A stretch of DNA of 64,000 nucleotides. It comes from Ignavibacteriales bacterium (GTDB lineage: Bacteria; Bacteroidota; Ignavibacteria; Ignavibacteriales; Ignavibacteriaceae). Below, one piece after another: positions 7,697 through 15,400 of this stretch. How positions within the stretch are numbered: position 1 is the first letter of the stretch; each line of letters opens with the position of its first letter. The notes below the pieces were generated by a model. The model saw nothing but the letters and a program-made list of their open reading frames with translations, was not told the DNA's origin and ran no database searches. Made by a program: the position numbers and the translations under genes. Where the stretch lies: contig DPRR01000001.1 of assembly GCA_003538625.1 (NCBI GenBank), forward strand, positions 1 through 64,000. Reading direction: 5' to 3'.

Positions 7697-9355
7697 TTAT
7701 TCTTGAATTTTCCATTCCCAAATTTTTTGCAATGCACCATATGGATTTATTGTTAAGTTTTTTAATCTGCTATTATGAATAATAATATCATCTATCCAGT
7801 ACAAAAATATAACAGGATTATCTTGAAAAATATTTTTTTGCAATTTTAAATAAAGCCCTCTTTTTTCTTGAATACTTGTTTTCTTTTCAAGCAGGTTAAG
7901 TATATGGTCACTTACTGCATTTTGGTAAGATGCAAAATTATTTGGTGTTTTTTCAAGATCGGAATACCAAATAGTTTTAAGATCCAGTGGGACAGGTATA
8001 TACAATGATGCCATCCATGCATCCATTTTTTTTGTATAAAGATTTTCTACAAAAGCACCCAGTTCAAGTTTTTGAGTTTTCATTTCGATACCTATTGCTT
8101 TTAGATTATTTGCAATTACGATTGCAGCAAATTCTCTAAGAGGATTACCGCTGGGAATAAATAAAGTAAATGCAAATTCAACGCCATCCTTTTCAATCAC
8201 ACCATTATTATCAATATCCGACCATCCATCTTCCGACAAAAGCCGCCGTGCTGTTTCCGGATTGAATTCAATTGGTTCCAATTCTTTATTGTAGTAAGAT
8301 TTAAAAATAGAAGATATTGGCGTAACAACAAGTTCCCCGTAATTATCAAGATATTCACTTAAAATTTCTTTTCTGTTTATTGCGAACAATAAAGCACGAC
8401 GAACTTTTGCACTTCCGAAAAGTTTGTTCGGATACACATTTTGATTCTTTGCGTATTTCTCAATATCAATATTACTTAAGCCAATGTAATCGTATTCTCT
8501 TCCTTTAATGGTTTTGATTTCAATATTTTTTAAGTCTGTAAAATCTTTTGTATCAGCCGGTTTTATTAGTTCACAAAAATCCACTTCTCCTTTTTTTAGC
8601 TGTGTAACTCTTGAGTTATAATCCGGGACAATTTTGAAAATTATTTCATCTATCATCTCTTCATTGTAAAGGAAAGATTTTTTATCAGCTTCAAGAACAA
8701 TCATTTGATTTCTTTCCCATCGCTTTAATTTATAGGCTCCATTAGAAATGGGATTAAAATTAATTTCTGAAGTTGAAATAGATTTTCTATCAAGTTTTTC
8801 ATATATGTGTTTGGGAATAATAGGAAATGCAACATCCAGCAATGATGGGGTTGATCCGGATATGAAATTTATTTTTAATTTATATGGTGATTGAATTTCA
8901 AATGTTTTTTTTAAATCGATATGTTCTTCATAATCCTTGTAAAGATTTTTAAAGGAACCGTAATATCTGCTTTGCACGATTGGATCTGAATAAATATCAA
9001 ATGAGTATACAATATCCTCAGATGTTAATTTTTTTCCATCACTCCACAAAGCATCATCCCTAAGATTAAAAACAATCGAACTTGAATCCGGTGCCCATTG
9101 CCAGTTTAATGCCAACATTGGTTTTGCATCCAAATCTCCGGTTTCATCATTCCACTCAAACTGAATTAAGTTTAAAAATAAAGTTTCGTCAATAACTCCT
9201 TCATCAACACTAAAAGAATAAATTGGGTTTATAGTCTCAAGATCAGCTGATATTGCAATAACTGCTCTATCGGGCGCAACTGTTCTTTCATTATTACATG
9301 AAACAATTAAACTGATAATTGATATAAATAAAAGATAGGATTTAACTTTTTTCAT
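7697..9355 (-). CDS. Extracellular solute-binding lipoprotein, family 5 (peptide-type)
   Basis: This 552-residue protein has a lipoprotein signal: MKK start, hydrophobic core and lipobox IVSC with Cys20. The mature protein matches the SBP family 5 (DppA/OppA) architecture, including the early ETINPIYSFSVDEG segment, LRDDALWSDGKKLTSEDIVYS (family motif for opening the second lobe) and ARRLLSEDGW near the C-terminal third. In a Gram-negative cell it would be tethered in the periplasm and deliver substrate to the two permeases. It is the first gene of the leftward operon. Its start lies 73 bp from the start chosen for the divergent ATPase gene, so both transcripts share one short promoter region. 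Family 5 proteins bind oligopeptides, dipeptides, nickel or sugars; peptide is the likeliest. Confidence 0.93.
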   Translation of the reverse strand: MKKVKSYLLFISIISLIVSCNNERTVAPDRAVIAISADLETINPIYSFSVDEGVIDETLFLNLIQFEWNDETGDLDAKPMLALNWQWAPDSSSIVFNLRDDALWSDGKKLTSEDIVYSFDIYSDPIVQSRYYGSFKNLYKDYEEHIDLKKTFEIQSPYKLKINFISGSTPSLLDVAFPIIPKHIYEKLDRKSISTSEINFNPISNGAYKLKRWERNQMIVLEADKKSFLYNEEMIDEIIFKIVPDYNSRVTQLKKGEVDFCELIKPADTKDFTDLKNIEIKTIKGREYDYIGLSNIDIEKYAKNQNVYPNKLFGSAKVRRALLFAINRKEILSEYLDNYGELVVTPISSIFKSYYNKELEPIEFNPETARRLLSEDGWSDIDNNGVIEKDGVEFAFTLFIPSGNPLREFAAIVIANNLKAIGIEMKTQKLELGAFVENLYTKKMDAWMASLYIPVPLDLKTIWYSDLEKTPNNFASYQNAVSDHILNLLEKKTSIQEKRGLYLKLQKNIFQDNPVIFLYWIDDIIIHNSRLKNLTINPYGALQKIWEWKIQE

Positions 9356-9428
9356 AGATAGTAGAATTAAATGCTAATAAATCTTTGGTTAATTTATTAT
9401 TTTGATTAACAAATACAAAAGTTTAATA

Positions 9429-10178
9429 ATGCTTAAAGCTGAGATTCAAAAAATTCTTCTTTACAATAATAATGTAAGCCGAGAAATTCTATGCAACATT
9501 AATTTTAACATAAGTGAAAAAAAGATTTATACTATTCTTGGCAAAAACGGCAGCGGTAAATCTACTTTAATAAAATCACTAACAAGATTATTAAATGACA
9601 CCGTGTACAAGGTTGATGGTAATGTTTTTTGGAACGAAGAAAATATTTATAAAATGGGAAGGGACCGATTACTTGAAATACGCAGAAAAAGCATAAAATA
9701 TGTTTTACAGGATCTTACTAACAATTTTGATCCTTTAAAAAAATTAAAATATTATTTTGATAACTCAGGTATTAATAAACAGGTTATTTTTAATCAATTA
9801 AATAATTTTTTACTGCCCGATTATAAAACAATTTCCGAACTTCATACGTATGAAATAAGCGGCGGCATGGCCCAACGCATAAGTTTAATGTTAGCTATAC
9901 TTTCAAATCCTAAACTTTTAATTTTGGATGAGCCAACATCTGCTATTGATTATGCTATTATAAATTTAATTAAACTAAAACTATTAGATTTCAAACAAAA
10001 TGGAGGATCAGCATTAATTGTTACACAGGATATAAATTTTGCGAAAGAAATTTCCGATGAAGTTGCCTTTCTTCATGAAAACAAATTATCTGAATTTATA
10101 AACTCGCAAGAGTTTTTTGATAATTCAGAACAAAGACCTTACGACAATTTTCTCAAATCTTTTAAAGAAATTCAATGA
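9429..10178 (+). CDS. ABC transporter ATPase, DppD-like (short form)
   Basis: This is an ATP-binding subunit for the adjacent importer. It shows Walker A GKNGSGKST, the ABC signature ISGGMAQR and Walker B LLILDEPTSAID, all in the order expected for the DppD/OppD family. The protein has about 249 residues and lacks the C-terminal extension with zinc-site cysteines found in many OppD/DppD proteins of about 320 residues. The frame also allows a TTG start at 9402. I prefer the ATG at 9429, because the extra nine residues carry no family feature and neither start has a Shine-Dalgarno sequence. It overlaps the next ATPase gene by 4 bp (ATGA). Confidence 0.88.
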   Translation: MLKAEIQKILLYNNNVSREILCNINFNISEKKIYTILGKNGSGKSTLIKSLTRLLNDTVYKVDGNVFWNEENIYKMGRDRLLEIRRKSIKYVLQDLTNNFDPLKKLKYYFDNSGINKQVIFNQLNNFLLPDYKTISELHTYEISGGMAQRISLMLAILSNPKLLILDEPTSAIDYAIINLIKLKLLDFKQNGGSALIVTQDINFAKEISDEVAFLHENKLSEFINSQEFFDNSEQRPYDNFLKSFKEIQ

Positions 10179-10978
10179 ACGATTATATCATAAAAGTAGA
10201 AAATGTTTCTTACTCGGTTAATAATAAAAGTATTTTTTCAGGTAATGAATCTATTGAAATACTAAGAAACATTTCTTTTAGTGTTGAACGGGGAAAAGTA
10301 CTTGGCATTTCCGGTCAATCAGGAAGCGGTAAATCAACGCTGGCAAAAATATTGGCAGGTATTTACACGCAAACTTCCGGAGCAATAAAAAGGGACTTTA
10401 AAAAGGATTGGAGTAAATTACTTCCCAAACCTGTGCAAATATTATTTCAGAACGATGGTGATTTGTTAAATCCGTGCAGATCGGTAAATGATATTTTGAA
10501 TGAAGCATTTGAGTTAAAATCAAAAAAATATAAACTATACTCATCAGAAATTAATAAGGTGTTTACACAATTTGATATCAATCCAAACTTAAGAAACAGA
10601 AAAGGATCTCAATTAAGCGGTGGTGAAAAACAGCGAATAGCTTTAGCAAGAATTGTTATTATGGAACCTGAAGTTTTAATTTTAGATGAACCATTCTCTT
10701 CTCAGGATGTTGAGTCTCAATTAAACATTCTAAACCTTATAAATAAAGTAAAGGAAAATCTTGATTTAACAGTCATTTGTATTTCGCATGATTTAAACAT
10801 TTTGAAGCGCTTTTCAGATAATTTAATAATTATGTTTGACGGCGGAATTGTTGAATCAGGATTAACGCATGAAATAATAAATAATCCTGTTAACGATTAC
10901 ACAAAATTTTTATTAAGTGCGCAATCATTAAAGCTTAGTGAAGCTGAAATTCATACCTTCCATAATAAATATGAGTAA
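10175..10978 (+). CDS. ABC transporter ATPase, DppF-like
   Basis: This 267-residue protein is the second ATP-binding subunit of the peptide-type importer. Visible motifs are Walker A GQSGSGKST, signature LSGGEKQR and Walker B VLILDEPFSSQD, followed by a switch His (ISHDLN). The segment ESGLTHEIINNPVNDYTK resembles the DppF/OppF C-terminal region (typically 'ExGxxxxIfxnPxhpYTk'). Its start overlaps the DppD-like gene by 4 bp, and its end overlaps the YbaK-type gene by 8 bp. Separate genes for the two ATPases plus two permeases suggest a heterodimeric transporter. Confidence 0.92.
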   Translation: MNDYIIKVENVSYSVNNKSIFSGNESIEILRNISFSVERGKVLGISGQSGSGKSTLAKILAGIYTQTSGAIKRDFKKDWSKLLPKPVQILFQNDGDLLNPCRSVNDILNEAFELKSKKYKLYSSEINKVFTQFDINPNLRNRKGSQLSGGEKQRIALARIVIMEPEVLILDEPFSSQDVESQLNILNLINKVKENLDLTVICISHDLNILKRFSDNLIIMFDGGIVESGLTHEIINNPVNDYTKFLLSAQSLKLSEAEIHTFHNKYE

Positions 10979-11438
10979 AACTAACGCAATCAGAATTCTG
11001 GAATCGCATAAAATAAAAATTGAAACAATTTCTTACGAAGTTGACGAAGATGACCTGAGTGGAGAAACTGTTGCATTAAAAACCGGCGTTAATCCCGAGA
11101 CAGTTTTTAAAACGCTTGTTTGCATTGGTGATAAAAATGGACATGCTGTGTTTTGCATTCCCGTAACGCAAGAATTGAATCTTAAAAAGGCTGCACAGGC
11201 AAGCGGCAATAAAAAAATTGAGATGATAAAACTTAAAGATTTATTACTACTAACAGGTTATGTGCGCGGTGGATGTTCACCAATTGGGATGAAAAAACTT
11301 TTCCCCACTTATATTGATGAGACAGCACAGCTTTTTGATAAGATATTTGTTAGTGCCGGTGTGCGGGGAACACAAGTAAAAATAAATCCTGATGACCTCC
11401 TAAATATTGTATCTGCATGCTATGCAGATTTAATATAA
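10971..11438 (+). CDS. ybaK: YbaK/EbsC-type aminoacyl-tRNA deacylase (Cys-tRNA(Pro)-like)
   Basis: This YbaK-family trans-editing protein hydrolyses mischarged tRNA, classically Cys-tRNA(Pro). Features include the N-terminal MSKTNAIRIL, a conserved Lys in VFKTLVC, and the C-terminal TGYVRGGCSPIGMKK plus FVSAGVRGTQVKI segments typical of the family. The frame extends upstream to a GTG at 10938, but family members start like MSKTNA, so the ATG at 10971 is chosen (155 residues). It overlaps the ATPase gene by 8 bp and is probably co-transcribed. Its role is housekeeping and it has no obvious functional link to the importer. Confidence 0.92.
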   Translation: MSKTNAIRILESHKIKIETISYEVDEDDLSGETVALKTGVNPETVFKTLVCIGDKNGHAVFCIPVTQELNLKKAAQASGNKKIEMIKLKDLLLLTGYVRGGCSPIGMKKLFPTYIDETAQLFDKIFVSAGVRGTQVKINPDDLLNIVSACYADLI

Positions 11439-11534
11439 AATATTTATAAGAAAATGAACATATATTCTGATTAATCAGCAATAACTTTTCGGTAATGCCA
11501 ATTAAAATTATTTGCTTCAATTTTTATTTTTATT

Positions 11535-12020
11535 CTAATCAGTTGTTAACGGAGGACCGACAACTTTCATTTCATGATCTTCAAAAACTTTTATTATATC
11601 TTCTTTGGTTGGCGGAGAGGTCCAGCTATCGGTCACTTTAAAAAATTCTTCCATTTTTCCGGCTGGTTGATATGTCACAATAACTTTGCCAGTTTCTGTC
11701 AGTTGAATAAATGCATGAGGTATTTTATGTGGAAGAAAAATAGTATCCCCCTGCTTCATATAATGAATATCATCTCCGACCTGAAATTTATATTCACCTT
11801 CTACTATGTAAAACATTTCATCCTGATTAAGATGGATATGTAAAGGCGGACCTCCTTTGGGAGTAAAACCGTTCTGTTCAAAAACTGCAAGTGCACCATC
11901 AGTATCTTTAGAAGATACTTTTAAATCAAGAACATTTAATGTTACACCTTTCATTTTTAGATGTTTACCAAATCTCCCTTCTCCAGCGTTAACTTTAAAA
12001 CCTTTATTTATATTTATCAT
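11535..12020 (-). CDS. Single-domain cupin protein
   Basis: This 161-residue beta-barrel cupin shows both cupin motifs. Motif 1 is HIHLNQDEMFYIVEGEY (two His plus a Glu as metal ligands) and motif 2 is FLPHKIPHAF (third His). The metal-binding set is therefore intact, but the reaction is unknown. The C-terminal FFKVTDSWTSPPTKEDI resembles a subgroup of secreted or Tat-exported cupins in Bacteroidota (from memory, unverified). Here the chosen ATG gives no signal peptide. A signal-peptide-like leader lies immediately upstream in another frame, ending TAATG on this start codon (see 12020-12097). It follows the MFS and FAD oxidase genes on the same strand, so it probably belongs to that operon. 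Confidence 0.88.
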   Translation of the reverse strand: MININKGFKVNAGEGRFGKHLKMKGVTLNVLDLKVSSKDTDGALAVFEQNGFTPKGGPPLHIHLNQDEMFYIVEGEYKFQVGDDIHYMKQGDTIFLPHKIPHAFIQLTETGKVIVTYQPAGKMEEFFKVTDSWTSPPTKEDIIKVFEDHEMKVVGPPLTTD

Positions 12021-12097
12021 TAATCTGCTCTTAAAGTTTGTAAAAAAGTTAATGACACTAATGAAAAAGTAGTAAGCATAAATATTTTTCTGTTCAT
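12020..12097 (-). pseudogene. Short signal-peptide-like leader, possibly the frameshifted N-terminus of the cupin
   Basis: An ATG at 12097 opens a 25-codon frame whose peptide starts MNRKIFMLTTFS, continues with a hydrophobic stretch (LVSLTFL) and ends TLRAD before TAA. It looks like an export signal. The stop overlaps the cupin ATG (TAATG), and the cupin lies in a different frame. Either the cupin lost its signal through a frameshift (real or a sequencing error), or this is a small upstream ORF that couples translation. The sequence alone cannot decide. Confidence 0.5.
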
Positions 12098-12139
12098 AAT
12101 GCTATCCGGTATTTTAAAATAAATAATTTAAATACCCGT

Positions 12140-13336
12140 TCACAACGCGAATGATTTTATGTTACTATCATTATTAATAATTAAAGATCGCATTGAAATT
12201 AATCCTAATATAGGACCCAATGCCAAAATCATCAGTGCAAATGAAATGTTTATTAATTCTAGAAATTGATATATAACCCACAGGCTTATTATAGTTATCG
12301 CAAAACCAATACTGCTAACTAAAGTTAATCCGGTTCCGACCAGTTCTTTTGGTGATTCAAGCGCTATTATTGCTGAATACTGCGGGGAATCTCCAACGAC
12401 CACAATACCCCAGAATATTAAGAAAATTAAAAAGATCGTAACAGGAGTATGAAACATTATTGGGACGATTAAGCAACAAACACATGAAAGAGCAAGTTGA
12501 ATGAAAGCTACTTTTACACTTCCTGATTTTTGAGAGATTATTCCCCCAACTATACAGCCTAAACTCCCAACAGCTATAATCAAAAAGGACCAGGTAGATA
12601 TATTTAATTCTTTCTGATTTTGATTTAAGTAAGCTATTAGAATAGTAGGTATTAAAGCCCAGAAAGTATAAAGCTCCCACATATGTCCAAAATATCCCAA
12701 AGCAGCTGATCTTAATTTTTTATATTTGAAAATGGTTATAACAGCTGCAATATTAAATTTTGTTCCCGATGATATATAGGGTCCATCAGAAACAAATACA
12801 TACATTGCCACTCCTCCAATTACTGAAAATCCCGATATAATAAAAATTATATTTTGCCATTCTAAGGAGCTTCCAATACTTTTAATCAAATGCGGAAAAG
12901 CTGTACCCAGAACTAATGATCCAACCAGAAAACCAATAGCATTTCCTAATTTTTCTTTGTACCAGCCGGCGGCTATCTTCATACCAATTGGGTAAATTCC
13001 TGCAAGAAAGAATCCTGTAACAAAACGCAAAATCAGCAATGAGAGCAGATCAGAAGCCAGAAAATAAATGAGCAGAGTTGAACCTGATCCAAGAATAGAA
13101 CATAACAAAAAAATCTTTCTTGGGGAGTATCTGTCAGATATTGAAAGTAATGCAAACATCATCGTACCGAAAATAAATCCAAGTTGAACCGCTGATGTTA
13201 CAATACCTGTATCTTCAATCCCTACATTCATTGCTGATTGTAAATCTGTAATTATCGCATTCCCGGCAAACCAAAGTGAGATCCCGGCTAACTGCGAGAA
13301 GACAATTACAGGTAAAATTAATTTAGGAACCTTCAT
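12140..13336 (-). CDS. MFS transporter (probable exporter)
   Basis: This 398-residue integral membrane protein has about twelve hydrophobic helices. It carries an MFS motif-A-like loop after helix 2 (SISDRYSPRK) and glycine-rich helices 4-5 (GFFLAGIYPIGMKIAAG). The N-terminal QLAGISLWFAGNAI resembles the YxLF/ NarK-unrelated 'MFS_1' transporters found in many soil bacteria. The substrate is not deducible. It lies 10 nt downstream of the FAD oxidase gene and upstream of the cupin. The trio suggests modification and export of a small molecule, which is inference. Confidence 0.88.
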   Translation of the reverse strand: MKVPKLILPVIVFSQLAGISLWFAGNAIITDLQSAMNVGIEDTGIVTSAVQLGFIFGTMMFALLSISDRYSPRKIFLLCSILGSGSTLLIYFLASDLLSLLILRFVTGFFLAGIYPIGMKIAAGWYKEKLGNAIGFLVGSLVLGTAFPHLIKSIGSSLEWQNIIFIISGFSVIGGVAMYVFVSDGPYISSGTKFNIAAVITIFKYKKLRSAALGYFGHMWELYTFWALIPTILIAYLNQNQKELNISTWSFLIIAVGSLGCIVGGIISQKSGSVKVAFIQLALSCVCCLIVPIMFHTPVTIFLIFLIFWGIVVVGDSPQYSAIIALESPKELVGTGLTLVSSIGFAITIISLWVIYQFLELINISFALMILALGPILGLISMRSLIINNDSNIKSFAL

Positions 13337-13346
13337 CCAAATTTAT

Positions 13347-14720
13347 TTACACACTCGGCTTTATATTTTGATTTACACGGAAAACATTTTTAGGATCGAA
13401 TTTATTTTTGATCTTTACCAGCCTGTCATAATTCTGCTTATAAGAAGTTTTTACTCCTTTTTCTCCTTCATCCATTATAAAATTAATATACGCTCCACCG
13501 GCTGAATATGGATGTAATGCCTCATAATATTCTTTAGCCCACTTAGTTATAACATCTTTATTTGAAGGATCAGGATCGATGCCTACTATTACCTGAGCCC
13601 AGTTTGCATCTCTGTAAGCCCATGGAGTGTCGCTGTTGCTGACATCATGTGCTTTTCCATTGATCGGATAAACATGAATTTGTGAAAGTGGAGTGGGTAA
13701 TAAGTTGCCAAATTTAGAATGTACTTTAATTGCTTCATCAGGAATTTCATTAATAAAATCTGCTTTCCAATACCACTGCAATCCGGAGGGCAATAATGGA
13801 TCAAACATACTATTTAACATTGGGTGAGGCATCGGACCTATGTGCTCAAAGTCCGGTTTCATATCACGAACAGGCTTAAATGCTTTTTCAGCATTTTCAT
13901 GATCACCGAGGTAGCACCATACAATAGCACACATTTTTTTACCGCCAAGTGCTTCAGGAAATGGCGGACTGGGAACAGTTAGAATTGCAAAAAAACCATA
14001 AAGATCTTTATCCGCAGTTAAAATAAATTCCCGATACCATTTTAAAACTGTTTCAGCTTTATCTAGATGCCACAATGTTGGACCAGCAATATTAGTGTGG
14101 ACAGGATGACCCTGAAATAAGAAAGAAGTGATCACTCCAAAATTTCCTCCACCGCCTCGCACAGCCCAATACAGATCAGTATTCTCTTTACTGTTTGCAG
14201 TAACAAATGATCCATCCGCCAGAACCATTTCAACTTCAAGAATACTATCTACAGTTAAACCAAATTTTCTGGTTAGATATCCGATACCACCACCGAGTGC
14301 AAGTCCGCCAACACCTGTGGTTGATACAGTTCCTGTTGGGACTGCCAATTTGAATTGATGGGTTGCGTGATCAACATCGCCCCAGACAGCACCGCCACCT
14401 ACCCTTACTGTTTTGGATTGCTGATCAACATGTACAAAATTTAGATAAGAAAGATCAATAACCAATCCGTCATCACAAATACCTAATCCACCTGCGTTAT
14501 GCCCTCCCCCACGTATCGATATAAGCATATTGTTCTCTCTTCCAAAATTTACAGCACTAATTACATCTGCAACGTCTTTACATTTTGCGATTACCCTTGG
14601 ACGTTTGTCAATCATCGCATTGTAAACTTTACGAGCCTCATCATAATTATTATCACCGGGTTCAATTATCACTCCCCTAAAGCCGTTTTTTAAATTGCTG
14701 ACATCAAGAACATTACTCAT
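13347..14720 (-). CDS. FAD-linked oxidase, berberine-bridge (BBE) type
   Basis: This 457-residue oxidase has an N-terminal PCMH-type FAD domain and a C-terminal BBE segment. Residues 70-75 (RGGGHN) hold H74, the expected site of 8-alpha-histidyl FAD attachment. VGGGAVWGDVD, GVGGLALGGGIGYLTRKFGL and AVRGGGGNFGVITSF follow in family order. The position that carries Cys in bicovalent members (GxC before GVGG) is Val here (GTVSTTGVGG), so a single covalent link is expected. The C-terminus has YINFIMDEGE and DPKNVFRVNQNI, the BBE signature. Family members oxidise sugars, alkaloids or polyphenols; the substrate here is unknown. A strong AAGGAGG ribosome site precedes the ATG. First gene of the leftward FAD oxidase-MFS-cupin set. 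Confidence 0.92.
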   Translation of the reverse strand: MSNVLDVSNLKNGFRGVIIEPGDNNYDEARKVYNAMIDKRPRVIAKCKDVADVISAVNFGRENNMLISIRGGGHNAGGLGICDDGLVIDLSYLNFVHVDQQSKTVRVGGGAVWGDVDHATHQFKLAVPTGTVSTTGVGGLALGGGIGYLTRKFGLTVDSILEVEMVLADGSFVTANSKENTDLYWAVRGGGGNFGVITSFLFQGHPVHTNIAGPTLWHLDKAETVLKWYREFILTADKDLYGFFAILTVPSPPFPEALGGKKMCAIVWCYLGDHENAEKAFKPVRDMKPDFEHIGPMPHPMLNSMFDPLLPSGLQWYWKADFINEIPDEAIKVHSKFGNLLPTPLSQIHVYPINGKAHDVSNSDTPWAYRDANWAQVIVGIDPDPSNKDVITKWAKEYYEALHPYSAGGAYINFIMDEGEKGVKTSYKQNYDRLVKIKNKFDPKNVFRVNQNIKPSV

Positions 14721-14727
14721 AGTTTTG

Positions 14728-14734
14728 CCTCCTT
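14728..14734 (-). promoter_or_regulatory. Strong Shine-Dalgarno for the FAD oxidase gene
   Basis: On the minus strand AAGGAGG precedes the ATG at 14720 by seven bases. Most genes in this window have only weak ribosome sites, so this and the one at 55798-55803 stand out. It fixes the start of the FAD oxidase. Confidence 0.85.
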
Positions 14735-14796
14735 AAAGTATTTTTAAATTATTATTTACGCTTTGCTTAATAAGAATCACTATTTAAAATATTAAG

Positions 14797-14815
14797 GCGG
14801 AAAAAGCTGTTCCGC
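14797..14815. promoter_or_regulatory. Palindrome upstream of the FAD oxidase operon, candidate operator
   Basis: GCGGAAAAAGCTGTTCCGC has perfect 6-bp arms (GCGGAA/TTCCGC) with a 7-bp centre, about 77-95 bp upstream of the start codon. A second imperfect palindrome built on GTTTGTTAAAC follows at about 14836-14855. This layout suits a dimeric repressor such as a TetR or MarR protein. No such regulator gene is adjacent, so the assignment is tentative. Confidence 0.35.
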
Positions 14816-14931
14816 TATTGTTAAATCAGAAAAGATATATGGTTTGTTAAACATATACGATTTCATTTTAGTTAAGTAATTCAAATACTTATAAAAAGTT
14901 AATTCTAAAATTGTTACGGAGCGTAAAAATC

Positions 14932-15023
14932 CTATCTGAAATAGCACAAGTGGGGATAGCGTAGTTAGGGCTATAGACCCTTCTCTAAGTTGAAGGTATA
15001 TTTTCTGTATTCGATACCTAACT
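14932..15023. other. Block of nested potential RNA helices, unidentified
   Basis: Short complementary arms occur in series: CTATC (14932-14936) with GATAG (14955-14959), ATAGC (14956-14960) with GCTAT (14970-14974), CCTTC (14979-14983) with GAAGG (14992-14996), and AGTT-AGGTAT (14988-14999, 2-nt bulge) with ATACCTAACT (15014-15023). Some of these pairings exclude each other. I could not fit a tRNA or a known riboswitch to it. Confidence 0.3.
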
Positions 15024-15198
15024 TTAATTATTTTTTATTTAAAAGCAAGAGAAATGTTTTGTGAAACTAAATGTAGAATGATACATAATTAATTTATTAT
15101 ACAGCAAGAATTAAAGGTGTTATAAAACAATTGTAATTTTGGTGGATTATCTGCAATAATCACTTGTTAAAGGGATAAAAGAGGAATAGTATTTTTGT

Positions 15199-15212
15199 AT
15201 GATTTAAATCAA
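15199..15212. promoter_or_regulatory. FNR/CRP-family-like box
   Basis: ATGATTTAAATCAA matches TTGAT-N4-ATCAA in all but the first base. It is also part of a longer palindrome (ATGATTT...AAATCAT, 15199-15218). No gene starts close by on either strand, and the DNA is AT-rich, so chance is a serious alternative. Confidence 0.25.
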
Positions 15213-15228
15213 AATCATGTTATAAATG

Positions 15229-15294
15229 GTGCCGGTCGATTATTTCTTCACAGGGAGAATGAAGAAAGAATGGAAAAACCATCTCGACCGGCAC
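15229..15294. ncRNA. Unidentified structured element with a three-way-junction fold
   Basis: A perfect 11-bp GC-rich stem, GTGCCGGTCGA (15229-15239) with TCGACCGGCAC (15284-15294), encloses two smaller hairpins. The first is TTTCTTCA (15243-15250) with TGAAGAAA (15260-15267) around a 9-nt loop. The second is ATGG (15270-15273) with CCAT (15279-15282) around five A. All three helices can form together. No U-run follows on either strand, so it is not an intrinsic terminator. It lies 55 bp beyond the T9SS gene terminator and about 510 bp upstream of the FAD oxidase. Strand and function are unknown; a DNA site rather than an RNA is possible. Confidence 0.4.
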
Positions 15295-15349
15295 GAAATA
15301 TTAAAGACAAAAATTAAAAATAACAATGCTTAAAATTTAAGTATTTTTT

Positions 15350-15385
15350 AAAAAATCTTTGCCATAGTCTCGTACTACGGCAAAA
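15350..15385 (-). terminator. Intrinsic terminator of the T9SS beta-propeller gene
   Basis: On the minus strand an 11-bp stem, TTTGCCGTAGT with ACTATGGCAAA (one G-U pair, 5-nt loop), is followed by GATTTTTT. It begins 16 bp after the stop codon at 15401. Confidence 0.85.
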
Positions 15386-15400
15386 GTTTTAAAATAAAAT

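Larger units (their letters stand above)
14721..15400. other. 680-bp gene-free region with several palindromes
   Basis: No credible protein-coding frame is seen. Reading rightward it holds the ribosome site of the FAD oxidase, two palindromes at 14797-14815 and about 14836-14855, a slightly richer-GC block with potential helices (14932-15023), an FNR-like box (15199-15212), a structured element with an 11-bp perfect stem (15229-15294), and the intrinsic terminator of the T9SS gene (15350-15385). Confidence 0.7.

Noticed and set aside
9402..9428. A nine-codon N-terminal extension of the DppD-like ATPase from a TTG
   Set aside because: It adds no conserved residues, has no ribosome site, and the ATG at 9429 starts just before the canonical ABC domain.
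14932..15023. A tRNA-like arrangement (D-arm-like ATAGC/GCTAT and a CCTTC/GAAGG stem)
   Set aside because: The putative anticodon loop would have 8 bases, no TTCRANN T-arm with a 5-bp stem follows, and there is no 7-bp acceptor stem.
15259..15333. A 24-codon frame starting MKKEWKNHLDRH within the structured element
   Set aside because: The Shine-Dalgarno-like GGGAG is only one base from the ATG, the frame overlaps the stable stem, and nothing in the composition supports it as a real protein; it is mentioned with the RNA element instead.
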